This document shows, piece after piece, positions 5,967 to 6,503 of a DNA stretch of 6,503 nucleotides. Below the pieces are notes generated by a model. It did no database searches. It worked only from the letters and a program-made list of their open reading frames with translations, and was not told the DNA's origin. The DNA is taken from positions 1 through 6,503 of the forward strand of contig JAIRLL010000329.1 in assembly GCA_031259505.1 (NCBI GenBank), in the 5' to 3' direction. The stretch comes from Tannerella sp. GTDB lineage: Bacteria > Bacteroidota > Bacteroidia > Bacteroidales > Tannerellaceae. Made by a program: the position numbers and the translations under genes. Each line of letters begins with the position of its first letter. Within the stretch, counting starts at the first letter, position 1.

Positions 5967-6047
5967 CTGTATTATGCCTGGCAGGATTTCGCTGACCGCT
6001 AAATAAATCATACACATTGCCCTGCCCCGAAAGTTATTGATGAGCTA

Positions 6048-6080
6048 TTGAACCGAAAGAAAAAAAATACCGTATCTTTG
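6048..6080 (+). promoter_or_regulatory. Promoter of the toxin-antitoxin operon
   Basis: TATCTTTG at 6073-6080 is an exact TAnnTTTG -7 box. TTG at 6048-6050 lies 22 bases upstream, slightly longer than the usual 19-21. Transcription should begin near 6086, about 20 bases before the antitoxin ATG. This makes the pair independent of the SusC/SusD-like operon. Confidence 0.6.
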
Positions 6081-6094
6081 CCGATATAAATACA

Positions 6095-6104
6095 CAATAT
6101 ATTG
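6095..6104. promoter_or_regulatory. Candidate operator palindrome of the toxin-antitoxin operon
   Basis: CAATATATTG is a perfect 10-bp palindrome between the -7 box and the start codon at 6109. Antitoxins of type II systems usually repress their own promoter by binding such a dyad. An AT-rich palindrome of this length can also arise by chance. Confidence 0.3.
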
Positions 6105-6108
6105 CCAT

Positions 6109-6327
6109 ATGGAACTTGCAGGAATAAAATACACAAAAGACGCCGCCCGCCGCAAACGCTATCTGCGTATTGATCTGGACATGCACGAAGAAAACGAAGC
6201 CTTGCAGGACTTTTTAGACCTGCTGGAAATCGAAGCGGCAAAGAAAGAAAAAGGGGAATATGTCACGCTTGAGGAGTTTATGAAAAAAGAATACAGGAGG
6301 CGTGGACTGAAAGATGACGCAATATAA
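6109..6327 (+). CDS. Type II antitoxin-like protein
   Basis: This 72-residue charged protein comes directly before, and overlaps by 14 bases, a RelE/ParE-like toxin gene. That order and overlap are characteristic of type II antitoxins, which neutralise the toxin by direct binding. The N-terminal part, about residues 5-23 (GIKYTKDAARRKRYLRIDL), looks like two short strands. A helix follows from about residue 26 to 45 (ENEALQDFLDLLEIEAAKKE). Then VTLEEFMKKEYRRRG (52-66) looks like a C-terminal helix that could wrap the toxin. The N-terminal pattern resembles small Bacteroidetes antitoxins; a clear ribbon-helix-helix or HTH domain cannot be assigned by eye. The start at 6109 fits the -7 box at 6073-6080. 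The call depends mainly on its neighbour. Confidence 0.7.
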   Translation: MELAGIKYTKDAARRKRYLRIDLDMHEENEALQDFLDLLEIEAAKKEKGEYVTLEEFMKKEYRRRGLKDDAI

Positions 6328-6503
6328 AGTAATTCTATCAGATAAGGTGCAAAAGACTATAAAAACGATTCCGGATGATTACCTGATTATACTTCACGCG
6401 GTCATGTATTGTGCATTGGAATCGTCAAGAAAATGGAAGTTTAACGCTAATAACATCAGAACTCCTGACCTGGCGCAGATTCGATTGTCGCATTACAGGG
6501 TAG
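6314..6503 (+). CDS. RelE/ParE-family toxin, 3' end outside the window
   Basis: The ATG at 6314 lies inside the last codons of the antitoxin gene in another frame, giving translational coupling. Sixty-three codons are visible before the window ends and no stop is reached. The translation begins MTQYKVILSDKVQKTIKTIP, the first strand and start of the helical hairpin of RelE/ParE toxins. It ends with PDLAQIRLSHYRV (51-63), which matches the family's strand with basic residues before 'yRv.Y'. RelE members cleave mRNA at the ribosome and ParE members poison gyrase; the C-terminal residues that would separate these are missing here. A full gene of this family would be about 90-110 codons, so roughly a third is absent. 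Confidence 0.75.
   Translation, partial: MTQYKVILSDKVQKTIKTIPDDYLIILHAVMYCALESSRKWKFNANNIRTPDLAQIRLSHYRV

Larger units (their letters stand above)
5881..6108. other. Intergenic region between the SusD-like gene and the toxin-antitoxin pair
   Basis: No gene is seen. It holds the large stem-loop at 5916-5966 and the promoter of the antitoxin gene at its right end. Frames that cross it are continuations of out-of-frame readings of the SusD-like gene. The short CCTGGCAGG dyad at 5977-5985 is too small to interpret. Confidence 0.6.

Noticed and set aside
1..6503. CRISPR arrays, tRNA or rRNA genes, insertion sequences
   Set aside because: No regularly spaced repeats, cloverleaf or rRNA-like sequence, transposase gene or terminal repeats with target duplication were seen on either strand.

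Overview
The window comes from a Bacteroidales-type member of the Bacteroidetes. Evidence: a SusC-like/SusD-like outer-membrane uptake pair, short lipoproteins with Bacteroidetes-style lipoboxes, and TAnnTTTG -7 promoter boxes of the Bacteroides primary sigma factor instead of E. coli -10 boxes. Intergenic DNA is AT-rich and the coding DNA is visibly more GC-rich. Genus and species cannot be read from this sequence.

Layout. Positions 1-540 hold two minus-strand lipoprotein genes. The first (1-111) is only a 5' end that runs off the window; its mature N-terminus resembles the start of Bacteroidales GH78 alpha-L-rhamnosidases. The second (184-540) is a complete small helical lipoprotein of unknown function. 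Positions 541-1232 are a long divergent intergenic region of about 690 bases. It contains a good plus-strand promoter (821-852), a candidate 53-codon ORF interrupted by a run of ten G, several palindromes and an intrinsic-terminator-like hairpin (1096-1130), all upstream of the SusC-like start codon.

Positions 1233-5880 carry a two-gene operon: a 1041-residue SusC-like TonB-dependent transporter, then after 19 bases a 500-residue SusD-like surface lipoprotein. Together they should form one glycan or oligosaccharide import complex. No glycoside hydrolase, sigma/anti-sigma pair or hybrid two-component regulator follows on the same strand. The transporter also lacks the STN signalling domain used with anti-sigma factors, so control probably lies in the long leader or in a regulator outside the window. 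A large imperfect stem-loop (5916-5966) sits 35 bases after the SusD-like gene.

Positions 6109-6503 hold a type II toxin-antitoxin pair. A 72-residue antitoxin-like protein has its own promoter and a palindromic candidate operator, and it overlaps by 14 bases a RelE/ParE-like toxin gene cut off by the window end.

The most unusual part is the susC-like leader. The only recognisable promoter lies about 375 bases upstream of the start codon, and a terminator-like hairpin lies between them. This suggests either a separate small transcript of about 270 nt or an attenuator controlling the transporter operon. No wholly new system can be demonstrated from the sequence alone.
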